Assembly (NCBI GenBank): GCA_025964685.1 | Contig: JAOPYG010000218.1 | Location: forward strand, 1 to 53,568 | DNA: 53,568 bases | Reading direction: 5' to 3' | From: Actinoallomurus sp. | Lineage (GTDB): Bacteria > Actinomycetota > Actinomycetes > Streptosporangiales > Streptosporangiaceae | Shown here: in pieces, positions 41,946 through 49,807 of the stretch | Position numbering within the stretch: the stretch's first letter is position 1 | How the letters are laid out: every line of letters starts with the position of its first letter | Notes under the pieces: model-generated | Seen by the model: only the letters and a program-made list of their open reading frames with translations | What the model was told of the DNA's origin: nothing | Database searches by the model: none | Position numbers and translations under genes: made by a program

Positions 41946-42889
41946 GCGACGCACCTGACCTCGCCGAGCTCGAACGCCGGGCCGCCGGGAGCACGCCGGA
42001 GTACGGCGAGGACGCGCACATCGTCTGCGACAACCTCGTCCGCATCTACCAGACGCAGGGCGTCGAGGTGATCGCCCTGCAGGGGCTTGACCTGCTCGTC
42101 GCCGAAGGCGAGATGGTCGCGCTCGTCGGAGCCTCCGGATCGGGCAAGTCCACGCTGCTGAACATCCTCGCCGGGCTCGACGTGCCGACCGCCGGCGTGG
42201 CACGGGTGGCCGGCGCGGACCTGCTCGACATGTCGGGCCGGGAGCGGCTGCGGTTCCGCCGCGAGCTCGTCGGGTTCGTGTGGCAGCAGACCGCCCGCAA
42301 CCTGCTCCCCTATCTCTCGGCCGCGGAGAACGTCGAGCTGCCGATGCGGTTCGCGGGCCGCGGACGCCGGGAGCGTCGCGAGCGCGCGGAGTACCTCCTC
42401 GACCTCATGGGCGTCGCTGACCGCGCCGCCGCCCGGCCGGCCGAGATGTCGGGCGGCGAACAGCAGCGCGCCGGCATCGCGGTGGCCGTCGCCAACCAAC
42501 CCAAGATCGTCCTCGCCGACGAGCCCACCGGCGAGCTGGACACCACCACCGGCGCACAGGTCTTCGGCGCGCTGCGCCGTGCCAACCGTGAGCTGGGGGT
42601 GACCACGGTCATCGTCACCCACGATCCGAACGTGGCCGGCAACGTCGACCGCACGGTCGGCATCCGCGACGGCCGTACGAGCAGCGAGATCCTGCGCCGG
42701 ACCACGCGCGACGCCGAGGGCCGCGAGGAGGTCGTCGCCGCCGAGTACGCCGTGCTCGACCGGGCCGGACGGCTGCAGCTGCCACGCGAGTTCACCGCGG
42801 CGCTCGACATGCGGGACCGGGTGCGGCTCGCGCTGGAGACCGACCACATCGGCGTCTGGCCGGACCGGAGTGACGATGATCACCGTTGA
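41942..42889 (+). CDS. ABC transporter ATP-binding protein (FtsE/MacB type)
   Basis: This encodes 315 residues. Walker A GASGSGKST, Q-loop VWQQTARNLLPYLSAAENV, signature MSGGEQQRAGIAVAV (in place of LSGGQQQRVAIARAL), Walker B IVLADEPTG and H-loop IVTHD are all present. An extra ~70-residue C-terminal tail (REEVVAAEYAVLDRAGRLQLPREFTAALDMRDRV) may be a regulatory or dimer element. ATG 41942 is preceded by TTGGAGACAC. It lies 13 bp after the second permease and overlaps the second ATPase gene by 14 bp. Confidence 0.92.
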   Translation: MSDAPDLAELERRAAGSTPEYGEDAHIVCDNLVRIYQTQGVEVIALQGLDLLVAEGEMVALVGASGSGKSTLLNILAGLDVPTAGVARVAGADLLDMSGRERLRFRRELVGFVWQQTARNLLPYLSAAENVELPMRFAGRGRRERRERAEYLLDLMGVADRAAARPAEMSGGEQQRAGIAVAVANQPKIVLADEPTGELDTTTGAQVFGALRRANRELGVTTVIVTHDPNVAGNVDRTVGIRDGRTSSEILRRTTRDAEGREEVVAAEYAVLDRAGRLQLPREFTAALDMRDRVRLALETDHIGVWPDRSDDDHR

Positions 42890-43547
42890 GGGGCTGAACA
42901 AGACGTACCGGACCGGTCACGTCGAGGTTCACGCGCTGAAGGACGTGAGCTTCACCGTGGCCGAGGGCGAGCTGCTCGCCGTGAAGGGCCGCTCGGGGTC
43001 GGGCAAGACGACGCTGCTGAACCTCATCGGTGGGCTCGACACCCCCGAGTCGGGCCGGGTCGTGGTGGGCGAATGGGAGGTGAGCACGCTGGGCGAGGCG
43101 GCCCTGCAACGCATGCGGCGGGAGACGGTCGGCTTCGTGTTCCAGTCGTTCGGGCTCATTCCGGTGCTGTCGGCGGCGGAGAACGTCGGTGTCGCCCTCC
43201 GGCTGACCCGCACGCCGGCCCGCGAGCGCGAGGAGCGTGTCCGGCTGCTGCTCTCCCTGGTCGGGCTGGCCGACCAGGCTCGCCAGCGCCCGTACGAACT
43301 GTCCGGCGGTCAGCAGCAGCGTGTCGCCATCGCGCGGGCACTGGCGCACAAGCCTCGGGTGCTCATCGCGGACGAGCCCACGGGGCAGCTCGATTCCGAG
43401 ACCGCCCAGTCGGTCATGCAGCTGATCCGCGCGGTCGTCCGCGACCAGGGGGTGACCACCGTGGTCGCGACCCACGACCCGCTCCTCATCCGGCACGCGG
43501 ACCGCGTGATCGAACTGAGCGACGGCGCTCTGGTCCCCCGCGCCTGA
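42876..43547 (+). CDS. ABC transporter ATP-binding protein (LolD/MacB type)
   Basis: This encodes 223 residues with canonical motifs: GRSGSGKTT, VFQSFGLIPVLSAAENVG, LSGGQQQRVAIARAL, VLIADEPTGQLDSET and VATHD. ATG 42876 lies five bases after GGAG; GTG 42870 is an alternative. With the 315-residue ATPase it probably forms a heterodimeric motor for the two FtsX permeases. The last ~32 codons and downstream 67 bp recur as a direct repeat at 45098-45260. Confidence 0.92.
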   Translation: MITVEGLNKTYRTGHVEVHALKDVSFTVAEGELLAVKGRSGSGKTTLLNLIGGLDTPESGRVVVGEWEVSTLGEAALQRMRRETVGFVFQSFGLIPVLSAAENVGVALRLTRTPAREREERVRLLLSLVGLADQARQRPYELSGGQQQRVAIARALAHKPRVLIADEPTGQLDSETAQSVMQLIRAVVRDQGVTTVVATHDPLLIRHADRVIELSDGALVPRA

Positions 43548-43614
43548 CGCCGCCCGCACGACGTCACCCGGCCCGACGGGCCGCCGAAGCGAAGGCTAAA
43601 TACCCGTTTGTATG
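43452..43614 (+). repeat. 163-bp direct repeat, copy 1 (3' end of ATPase gene)
   Basis: This copy begins GTGACCACCGTGGTCGCGAC inside the ATPase gene and ends CTAAATACCCGTTTGTATG downstream of it. It matches 45098-45260 except for about five substitutions and two compensating single-base indels. It keeps the reading frame, so it is the functional copy. It includes a small hairpin (GGCCCGACGGGCC) that may end the ABC operon transcript. Confidence 0.9.
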
Positions 43615-43658
43615 CATCAAGCGCACTGGCCGGCATGTCTTCCTGATTTCGTGGCGTC

Positions 43659-43823
43659 GTGAGAAAGACGGCCGCCGGAAAGGTCGCGTCGCGTGGCTCG
43701 CTCGCGCGAACGTCGCCTGGCGCGGGGTGCGACGTGTGGATGCCAGCGGACGACCTGGAGAAAGTGGATGGGGAGAACTACCGGCGCGTGCCTCGGTACA
43801 TCGCCGACGACGCCCCCTTTTGA
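43659..43823 (+). pseudogene. coding-like fragment, 3' end of an unknown gene
   Basis: A frame starting with GTG 43659 (54 codons) ends at TGA 43821-43823. Its last ~31 residues (VWMPADDLEKVDGENYRRV and then PRYIADDAPF) have the balanced composition of true protein, unlike the Arg/Ser-rich beginning. No ribosome site precedes it. It looks like the tail of a gene truncated when the insert formed. Family not recognised. Confidence 0.3.
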
Positions 43824-43842
43824 CGGCATCGGCGACGGGTGG

Positions 43843-44280
43843 TCACCAGCCGTGGGCGGTGTACGGCGTGCTGGTCAGGTAGGCGGCGATCCCGGTAGCT
43901 GGGTAATCGATCGTGTTGGTGGGCAGGACCGATGGATCACACCACAGCAGCTTGCCGCACTTGTGCGGCTCAGCGTTGTGCGGCTCCCCGCCCCAGCGGC
44001 TGGTGGCGAAGAACATTCCGATACGAGCGAGGTCGGGTCGCTGGCGATGGTGCACGACGGCGGCGAGCCGTAGATCGGCCGGAGCGATACGAATACCGAC
44101 CTCTTCGAACGCTTCTCGGGCTGCACCGTCAGCAAGCTGCTCGCCTTCGTCGAGATGCCCGCTCGGCAGGTGGAGCATGCCGTCGCAGTATCCGGTGCCC
44201 TGGCGCTCGAGGAGGAGAATCTCCTGCTCGCGCTCGAGGATGACGTGCACGTCGATGATCGACCGGTAGCGCTCGGGCAT
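43843..44280 (-). CDS. NUDIX hydrolase
   Basis: This encodes 145 residues. The NUDIX box GHLDEGEQLADGAAREAFEEVGI fits GX5EX7REUXEEXGU. The start YRSIIDVHVILEREQEILLLERQGTGYCDGMLHLPSGH is the usual first strand set. It hydrolyses a nucleoside diphosphate linked to another moiety; specificity unknown. ATG 44280 lies right after GGAGGACGG. It is 19 bp downstream of the thymidylate-kinase-like gene, a pair seen, from memory, in other actinomycetes, suggesting a nucleotide-related role. It lies in the insert. Confidence 0.9.
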   Translation of the reverse strand: MPERYRSIIDVHVILEREQEILLLERQGTGYCDGMLHLPSGHLDEGEQLADGAAREAFEEVGIRIAPADLRLAAVVHHRQRPDLARIGMFFATSRWGGEPHNAEPHKCGKLLWCDPSVLPTNTIDYPATGIAAYLTSTPYTAHGW

Positions 44281-44299
44281 CCGTCCTCCAGGTGGCTGG

Positions 44300-45082
44300 T
44301 CAGTGGTGCGGGAGTGACCGTAGCGTCTGGACGGCAGTGGTGAGTTGTCGGGCGAGGAAATCGGCATGGTGTCGGGTGGAGTCGAGCACCAACGTCCGGA
44401 TGCCTTCGGCCGGGAGCATCTTCGCGATCACATGGAACCGTGCCGTTTCGGCGTGAGAGAACTCGTGGTTGTCCTCGAACCTGCCATGGGAGCCGCGGGC
44501 GGCCAGGCGCTGCTGGAGCATCACCGGATCGCAGGTGAGGATGACCGCCAGGTCGGGCCGTTGCGCGTGCGCGTTGATTCCGGCAACGAAGTCCTGATCG
44601 ACTCCGTCGAGAACCTGCAACGCGTATGACGATGGGACGTACCGGTCGCAGATGACGACCTTCCCGGCGCCGAGCGCCGGCTCGATCTCTGTCTCCAGGT
44701 GGTGGTACCGGTCCGCGGCGACGAGACATGCCAGCGCGTGGCCGTGGAAGATCGCGGTGCTGCTTCGGGCGAGCTGCCCAGCGGGACCGTGCGACGGCTC
44801 GGTGGTCGCGTGCACGGCGACGCCGCGGTGCCAGTGGGCGCGTCGGATGTGGGGCGGCAGGCGCCAGCCATCCACGCCGGGTTTCTCGGCGGGGGCCGAG
44901 GAGGCAGTCTCCCGCCGCCAGGTTCTGAGGGCCGAGCCGACTCGCCAGCCGATGTCGCCGATACGGGCTTCTCGGATCTGCTGCGGGCGTCGGAGTCGTT
45001 CCGGGGGGATCCATTCAAGGTCCGGCTCGTGAGCGGCGAGGTACAGAACGCGCTGGATGGAGAGGGGCACGAGTGCCGACAC
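44300..45082 (-). CDS. chimeric ORF: RRAHWH-family fragment fused to P-loop-less thymidylate kinase
   Basis: This encodes 260 residues. Residues 1-85 (IGDIGWRVGSALRTWRRE, DGWRLPPHIRRAHWH) resemble the C-terminal part of an uncharacterised family I recall from plasmids and mobile DNA. From residue 86 it reads as thymidylate kinase (GVAVHATTEPSHGPAGQLAR, ACLVAADRYHHLETEIEPAL, VVICDRYVPSSYALQVLDG, PDLAVILTCDP) but the N-terminal strand and Walker A loop are missing. The junction is near 44825. Without the P-loop it should not phosphorylate dTMP. GTG 45082 lies 16 bp from repeat copy 2. It is probably a deletion fusion. Confidence 0.7.
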   Translation of the reverse strand: MSALVPLSIQRVLYLAAHEPDLEWIPPERLRRPQQIREARIGDIGWRVGSALRTWRRETASSAPAEKPGVDGWRLPPHIRRAHWHRGVAVHATTEPSHGPAGQLARSSTAIFHGHALACLVAADRYHHLETEIEPALGAGKVVICDRYVPSSYALQVLDGVDQDFVAGINAHAQRPDLAVILTCDPVMLQQRLAARGSHGRFEDNHEFSHAETARFHVIAKMLPAEGIRTLVLDSTRHHADFLARQLTTAVQTLRSLPHH

Positions 45083-45097
45083 TTCCTCTCCCCAGTT

Positions 45098-45260
45098 GTG
45101 ACCACCGTGGTCGCGACCAACGACCGCTCCTCATCCGGCACGCGGACCGCGTGATCGAACTGAGCGACGGCGCCCTGATCCCCGGCGCCTGACCGCCGCC
45201 CGCACGACGTCACCCGGCCCGACGGGCCGCCGAAGCGAAGGCTAAATACCCGTCTGTATG
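45098..45260 (+). repeat. 163-bp direct repeat, copy 2
   Basis: Copy of 43452-43614. A deleted C after GCGACCAACGAC breaks the ATPase frame and an inserted C follows the stop codon, so this copy is non-functional and diverged. It ends CTAAATACCCGTCTGTATG; the bases after it are unrelated to those after copy 1. The next 103 bp up to the MFS stop show nothing clear. Confidence 0.9.
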
Positions 45261-45363
45261 GAACTCGCGGGTAGTTGACGGTTAAATGACGCTGTCCGCC
45301 TCTCCCGTGCGTGACATCGTCTCGGGACGAACTGCATTCAACGGGCGCGGGGGAGGCGGCGCC

Positions 45364-46887
45364 TCATGCCTGCTCCTGCTCGATCCTGCGGGGCATCAGC
45401 AGCAGGGCGCCGACGCCGAGGACGGCCATGACGACGAGCGCGATGAACACGTGGTGTGCCGCGCCGAACAGCGCGCCGCGGATGTACGCCGCCACGTCCG
45501 GGCTGCCGCTGTGGCCGTGCCCGGTGAGCACGAGGCTCGTCGCGTCGACGCCCTTGGGCAGCCGCCCGGCCAGCGCGGCGGGCGGGTGGTCGAAGCGGTC
45601 GGCCAGGGTGGCGTTGGCGATCGCGCCGAACACCGCGGCCCCGACGGCGCTGCCGAGTGACCGGCTGAACATGTTGATGCCGGTGACCACGCCGCGGCGC
45701 TCCCAGCCGACGACCGACTGGGCGGCGACGAGGATCGGGCTCGCCATGAGTCCCAGGCCAACGCCGACCACGAAGCACGCGGCGGCAACCTGCCACACGT
45801 GCGAGTGCGGGCTCAGCAGTACGCACAGCGCGACCCCCACGAAGAGGATCACGTTGCCGAGCAGGCCTGTGTCGCGGAAGCCGATCCGCAGGTAGAGGCG
45901 TCCGGACAGGGTCGCGGCGAGCGGCCAGCCGACGGTGAGGGCGGCCAGCGCGAACCCCGCCAGCAGGGCTCCCGTGCCGAGCACGCCCTCGGCGTACGTC
46001 GGCACGTACGAGCTCAGGCCGATCATGACCGCGCCCACGACCACCGCCGAGAGGTTGCCGCCGGTGAGGACGCGGCGGCCGAACACCCACAGGGGCAGGA
46101 TCGGCTCGGCCGCCTTCCGCTCCACCAGGACGAAGCCGGCGAGCATCGCCACCCCGATCACGAAGACGAGGTAGCTGGTCACCGACGACCAGCCCCACGC
46201 GACCCCGCCCTCGAGCAGCCCGAGGATCACCAGTGAACAGCCGCCGCTGAGGAGTACGGCCCCGGTGTAGTCGATCCGGTGCGAGCTCCGTGTCACGCGC
46301 TCGGTGAACCTGCGGGCGAGCATCCAGGCGGCGACCGCGCCCAGGGGCAGGTTGACGAAGAAGATCCAGCGCCAGGACAGGTACTGGGAGAAGAGGCCGC
46401 CGAGCGTCGGCCCGATCACCGCGGCGATGCCCCAGACGCTCGCCAGGTAGCCCTGTACCCGCGCGCGCTCCTCGACCGTGTACATGTCGCCGACCATCGT
46501 CATGCTCATCGGCTGGACCGCGCCCGCGCCGATGCCCTGCACCGCGCGGGCGGCGATCAGCGCGGGCATGCTCCACGCGGCGCCGCACAGCACCGACCCG
46601 AGGAGGAACACCCCGATGCCGAAGAACATCACCGGCTTGCGCCCGATCACGTCGGCGAACTTGCCGTAGAGCGGCACGGTCACGGCCTGCGTGAGCAGGT
46701 AGATCGAGAACAGCCAGGGGAACTGGGAGAACCCACCCAGATCACTGACGACGGACGGCACCGCCGTGGCGATGATCGTGCTGTCCAAGGCCACCAGACC
46801 GGTGCAGAGCATGAGCGCCGCGAGCACCGGTCCGCGTTCCGACCTGAAGCCGACACGCGAGGGGCCGGCCGAAGTCGTCGTCGTCAC
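45364..46887 (-). CDS. MFS drug exporter, EmrB/QacA (DHA2, 14-helix) type
   Basis: This encodes 507 residues. The first helix carries LVALDSTIIATAVPSVVSDLGG, typical of DHA2 members; motif A is GKFADVIGRKPV and WGIAAVIGPTLGGLFSQYLSWRWIFFVNLPLG is the helix 5-6 antiporter region. Hydrophobic spans fit 14 helices. It should export hydrophobic compounds by proton antiport. GTG 46887 has AAGGAAGG upstream. No TetR or MarR regulator is next to it. It ends about 100 bp from repeat copy 2. Confidence 0.92.
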   Translation of the reverse strand: MTTTTSAGPSRVGFRSERGPVLAALMLCTGLVALDSTIIATAVPSVVSDLGGFSQFPWLFSIYLLTQAVTVPLYGKFADVIGRKPVMFFGIGVFLLGSVLCGAAWSMPALIAARAVQGIGAGAVQPMSMTMVGDMYTVEERARVQGYLASVWGIAAVIGPTLGGLFSQYLSWRWIFFVNLPLGAVAAWMLARRFTERVTRSSHRIDYTGAVLLSGGCSLVILGLLEGGVAWGWSSVTSYLVFVIGVAMLAGFVLVERKAAEPILPLWVFGRRVLTGGNLSAVVVGAVMIGLSSYVPTYAEGVLGTGALLAGFALAALTVGWPLAATLSGRLYLRIGFRDTGLLGNVILFVGVALCVLLSPHSHVWQVAAACFVVGVGLGLMASPILVAAQSVVGWERRGVVTGINMFSRSLGSAVGAAVFGAIANATLADRFDHPPAALAGRLPKGVDATSLVLTGHGHSGSPDVAAYIRGALFGAAHHVFIALVVMAVLGVGALLLMPRRIEQEQA

Positions 46888-46916
46888 GTACGGACCTTCC
46901 TTGGGGAGACGTCACC

Positions 46917-46956
46917 GGGGGGCCGGTCCCGGCTCCCGATGCGGGACCGGCCCCCC
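46917..46956. terminator. 15-bp perfect hairpin between zinc-ribbon and MFS genes
   Basis: Arms GGGGGGCCGGTCCCG and CGGGACCGGCCCCCC with a 10-base loop. On the minus strand it follows the zinc-ribbon gene stop by 85 bases and precedes the MFS start by 29 bases. It probably ends the upstream transcript; its nearness to the MFS start also allows an attenuator-like role. Confidence 0.55.
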
Positions 46957-47040
46957 AGAGGGCGAACAACCGGCCGAGGCCTCCCAACATTCCTCATCGG
47001 CGCGATTTGGCCACCGGCGGGCACGTGACCGGACCGGCCG

Positions 47041-47316
47041 TCACGGCCGGCGCTGCCGCGGGACGCGTGGCTCCTCTTCGTCCGTGGACGGCCGGGCGCC
47101 CGGTGGAAGCGTCTTGACGCGGAAGCTGGAGCAGGCGGGACACGCCGGGTCGATCCATGGCGGCATGCTCGCCGTCCCCTTGTGGCGCCAGGTGACCACC
47201 TGGCCGCCGTGGCCGTCGTCGGCGTGCCACGCCTCGTACACGCTCTCCCAGGCGTGCTGGCACGTCAGGCAGTTGTAGGGCCAGGTCTGAAGGATGATGT
47301 GCGGTTTTCTCATCAC
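47041..47316 (-). CDS. small zinc-ribbon-like protein
   Basis: This encodes 91 residues. Two Cys pairs, YNCLTCQHAW and PACPACSSFRV, separated by YEAWHADDGHGGQVVTWRHKG, fit a small zinc-binding fold. Similar short proteins are common in actinomycetes and uncharacterised. The GTG at 47316 is eight bases after AGGAG; ATG 47313 follows it directly. The gene stands alone, ending before a strong hairpin. Confidence 0.7.
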   Translation of the reverse strand: MMRKPHIILQTWPYNCLTCQHAWESVYEAWHADDGHGGQVVTWRHKGTASMPPWIDPACPACSSFRVKTLPPGARPSTDEEEPRVPRQRRP

Positions 47317-47442
47317 GTGCTGCGCTCCTGGAATCCGGCCGGACGAGCTGGCAGATCACAGTGGGCGCGGCCCCGGGCAGCGCGCGGGACACGGGCCGGG
47401 CGAACCGGACCGCGTGCGCGGGTCAGGGGTGCGCCGGAGCGC

Positions 47443-47922
47443 TCACGTACGCGAGGAGCACAGCTCGATCAGCAGGCCCGCGCCCGACGGCCGGACGGGC
47501 GGACGGGACGGCCGTCCCCAGGGATGCGGGCCGGCCGCGCCGGCCGACGTACCGGCGGAGGGCACGGGCAGCGGGAACAGCGGCACCGCGCCGTCCTGCC
47601 ACGGGGCGATCGAACGGGGCTGTGACGACCCCCGGTGCGTCATGACACCGCACGGCGCATGGTGGTGCGGGCGCGGTCCCGGCGCGCACGGCCGGCCGGC
47701 GTCGCCGACCCGGCCGGAGTCCGGCATCGCCGCCTCGCTTCGGACGTCGGACGGCGGCTTGCCGGCGGCGGAGGAGACGCACGTCCGCGTCGTGGCGCCC
47801 AGGACCCCGGCGTGGACGTTCGGCGGGCACAGACTCGAATGAAGTACGACTCCGGCGAACATGAGCAGCCACAACGCCCATCGGCGTCCGTGGGCGCTGT
47901 TCGTACGCGGGTCCGTAATCAT
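47443..47922 (-). CDS. small exported or membrane protein, DUF6153-like
   Basis: This encodes 159 residues. After a short basic start, ALWLLMFAGVVLHSSL is a membrane or signal helix; the rest is rich in Pro, His, Ser and Arg and ends LLIELCSSRT, similar in pattern to DUF6153 proteins (N-terminal helix, His-rich middle, ELQLLR-like end). The ribosome site is weak. An overlapping frame (47423-47950) starts at a duplicated ATGATTACGGA upstream; I prefer this frame for its helix and tail. Confidence 0.45.
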   Translation of the reverse strand: MITDPRTNSAHGRRWALWLLMFAGVVLHSSLCPPNVHAGVLGATTRTCVSSAAGKPPSDVRSEAAMPDSGRVGDAGRPCAPGPRPHHHAPCGVMTHRGSSQPRSIAPWQDGAVPLFPLPVPSAGTSAGAAGPHPWGRPSRPPVRPSGAGLLIELCSSRT

Positions 47923-47950
47923 CAGGCGGCATACTACTCTCCGTAATCAT
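47912..47950. repeat. 11-bp direct repeat at alternative starts
   Basis: TCCGTAATCAT occurs at 47912-47922 and 47940-47950 (on the minus strand ATGATTACGGA), so both copies begin with an ATG. It duplicates a possible start codon in two different frames. Confidence 0.55.
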
Positions 47951-48308
47951 CGGCTACGAAGAGTGGAAAACGCCTGGCACTCGGGCCATTCGTCCGGTAT
48001 CAAAACCGAGAGATCGCCGCGGTTTTCCCCGGCCGACCACGGTCGGTCGCCCGGCGATCAGGGCCCGGCCCCGCGAAACCCCGAAGCGCACGGCGATGCC
48101 CGCCCGCTCCCCGTGGGCGAGCCGCCCGGCGGAGTGCCCGGCGTGAGTCCGGGGATCACGCGACACCGGCGTGGCCGCCACAGAAGAGTTCGTTGACTCG
48201 CGGTAATCGAGATGTGACAGTGAGCAACGCGAGAGGCGCTGGGTCCTGCCCACGGGACACGCGCGAGGTCCGACGAACGCGGCGGTGCCGCCGAGGTCAG
48301 GAGAAGGC
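47951..48308. other. 358-bp intergenic region
   Basis: Divergent gap between the DUF6153-like gene (-) and the secreted protein gene (+). TTGACT at 48193-48198 could be a -35 for the + strand gene, but no good -10 follows. AGGAGAAGGC just before 48309 is its ribosome site. No other gene or repeat was seen. Confidence 0.4.
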
Positions 48309-48911
48309 ATGCTCATCAACAAGCTCACGTCCGGTTCGTCCAGGCTGGTGCCGACGGGAACGGCGATCCTCGGCGCCTCGCTGCTGGCCGCCGCACTGCT
48401 CCCCGAGGTGGCACGCGCGCACACCGCCGCCGCCACGGTCACCTGCGAGGGTTCACAGACGGTGGCCTACTCCCCCGGCCTGACGCTGAGACCCCGGCAG
48501 GCCACCATTCACGGCACGACCACCCTGAGCCGCTGCGTCTCCACCACCGACCCGGGCATCACCGCGGCACGGTCGACGTTCCGGGCCACGGGCCGCCTCT
48601 CGTGCACCTCGGGCGGCTACTCCGGCACCCGGAAGATCGTGTGGAACAACGGGCGGACCAGCACGATGTCCTTCACCTCGGCCGTGTCGGTGAACGCCGG
48701 CCAAAGTGTCGTGGCGATCAAGGGCGAGGTCACCGACGGCGAGTTCAGCGGCAAGCGATGGAGCGCGACCTTCACCATGTTCACCGCCAGGCCGGCGGCC
48801 TGCGCCACGTCCGAGGGCCTGCCGACGGCGGCCGGCAGGGTGCTGCTCAGCATCGGCTCGCTCGTCCCCGGCATCGCGGTGCCCGAAAAGTCCCGGCCGA
48901 GCGAACACTGA
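48309..48911 (+). CDS. secreted protein of unknown function
   Basis: This encodes 200 residues. A Sec signal (LVPTGTAILGASLLAAALLPEVARAHT) probably cleaves after ARA. The mature part is beta-rich with four cysteines (VTCEGSQTVAYSPGL, LSRCVSTT, LSCTSGGYSGTRK, ACATSEG), likely two disulfides, and resembles small secreted actinomycete proteins without known role. ATG 48309 follows AGGAGAA; a longer frame starting eight codons earlier lacks a ribosome site. It is monocistronic. Confidence 0.75.
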   Translation: MLINKLTSGSSRLVPTGTAILGASLLAAALLPEVARAHTAAATVTCEGSQTVAYSPGLTLRPRQATIHGTTTLSRCVSTTDPGITAARSTFRATGRLSCTSGGYSGTRKIVWNNGRTSTMSFTSAVSVNAGQSVVAIKGEVTDGEFSGKRWSATFTMFTARPAACATSEGLPTAAGRVLLSIGSLVPGIAVPEKSRPSEH

Positions 48912-49023
48912 CCGCGCCGCGCCGCGCGTCCGGGCCGACGTGTGGTGGACCACACCGATCAGCCTGGAGTCATGGAGACATCCCATGTGGAGGGGCGGGG
49001 GCAACCGGTCTAGGTTCACTGGC

Positions 49024-49791
49024 ATGAGTGCTGAGACGGTGAGGACCCGGGATCTCGCGGGCCGGACCGCCGTGGTGACGGGCGGGGCGAGCGGAATCGG
49101 CCGCGCGTGCGTCCGCCGGCTGGCCGAGGCGGGCGCGCACGTGATCGTGGTCGACGTCAGCGCGGACGGCGCCAAGCAGGCGGCGGCCGAGGCCGGTGGC
49201 GAGTTCCGGGTGGCGGATCTGTCCGAACCGGACGTGGTGGACACTCTGGGGCTCAGCGCCGACATCGTCGTCAACAACGCCGGCCTCCAGCACGTCGCAC
49301 CGGTGCACGAGTTCCCGCCGGAGGAGTTCGCCCGGATCATGCGGGTGATGGTCGAGACACCGTTCCGGCTGGTCCGCGCGTTGCTGCCCGGCATGTACGA
49401 ACGCGGCTGGGGACGCGTCGTCAACGTCTCCTCGGTCCACGGACTTGTCGCGTCGCCGTACAAAGTCGCCTACGTCACCGCCAAGCACGCCATCGAGGGC
49501 ATGTCCAAGGTCATCGCGCTGGAGGGCGCCGAGCACGGCGTGACCTCCAACTGCGTCAATCCCTCCTACGTGCGCACCCCGCTGGTGGAGAACCAGATCA
49601 CCGCCCAGGCCGAGGCCCACGGCCTCAGCGAGGCAGAGGTCATCGAGCAGATCATGCTGGAACCCGCCGCGATCAAACGCCTGCTCGAACCCGCCGAGGT
49701 CGCCGACGTCGTCGCGTATCTCTGCTCCGCGGAGGCGTCCTTCATCACGGGCTCGTCGGTGCCGATCGACGGCGGCTGGACGGCGCACTGA
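49024..49791 (+). CDS. SDR dehydrogenase, 3-hydroxybutyrate dehydrogenase-like
   Basis: This encodes 255 residues. NAD-binding TGGASGIGRACV, NNAG, the catalytic Ser-Tyr-Lys in NVSSVHGLVASPYKVAYVTAKHAIEG, and the NPSYVRTPLVENQI ... SEAEVIEQIMLEPAAIKRLLEP stretch typical of D-3-hydroxybutyrate dehydrogenases. It would oxidise 3-hydroxybutyrate or a similar short hydroxy acid to the keto acid. ATG 49024 is the start nearest the Rossmann motif; the ribosome site is weak. The PucR/CdaR regulator gene follows after 16 bp and is probably co-transcribed. Confidence 0.88.
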   Translation: MSAETVRTRDLAGRTAVVTGGASGIGRACVRRLAEAGAHVIVVDVSADGAKQAAAEAGGEFRVADLSEPDVVDTLGLSADIVVNNAGLQHVAPVHEFPPEEFARIMRVMVETPFRLVRALLPGMYERGWGRVVNVSSVHGLVASPYKVAYVTAKHAIEGMSKVIALEGAEHGVTSNCVNPSYVRTPLVENQITAQAEAHGLSEAEVIEQIMLEPAAIKRLLEPAEVADVVAYLCSAEASFITGSSVPIDGGWTAH

Positions 49792-49807
49792 GGAGGTCCG
49801 CACACTG

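Larger units (their letters stand above)
43615..45097. other. inserted segment between direct repeats
   Basis: About 1.48 kb bounded exactly by the two 163-bp repeats. It carries a NUDIX gene, a chimeric thymidylate-kinase-like gene and at least one coding-like fragment. It is visibly less GC-rich than the flanks. No transposase or recombinase is inside, so it is not a complete mobile element. Duplication of a 3' gene end on both sides fits integration by homologous exchange or site-specific entry into a gene end, or a tandem duplication later filled in. Confidence 0.65.
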
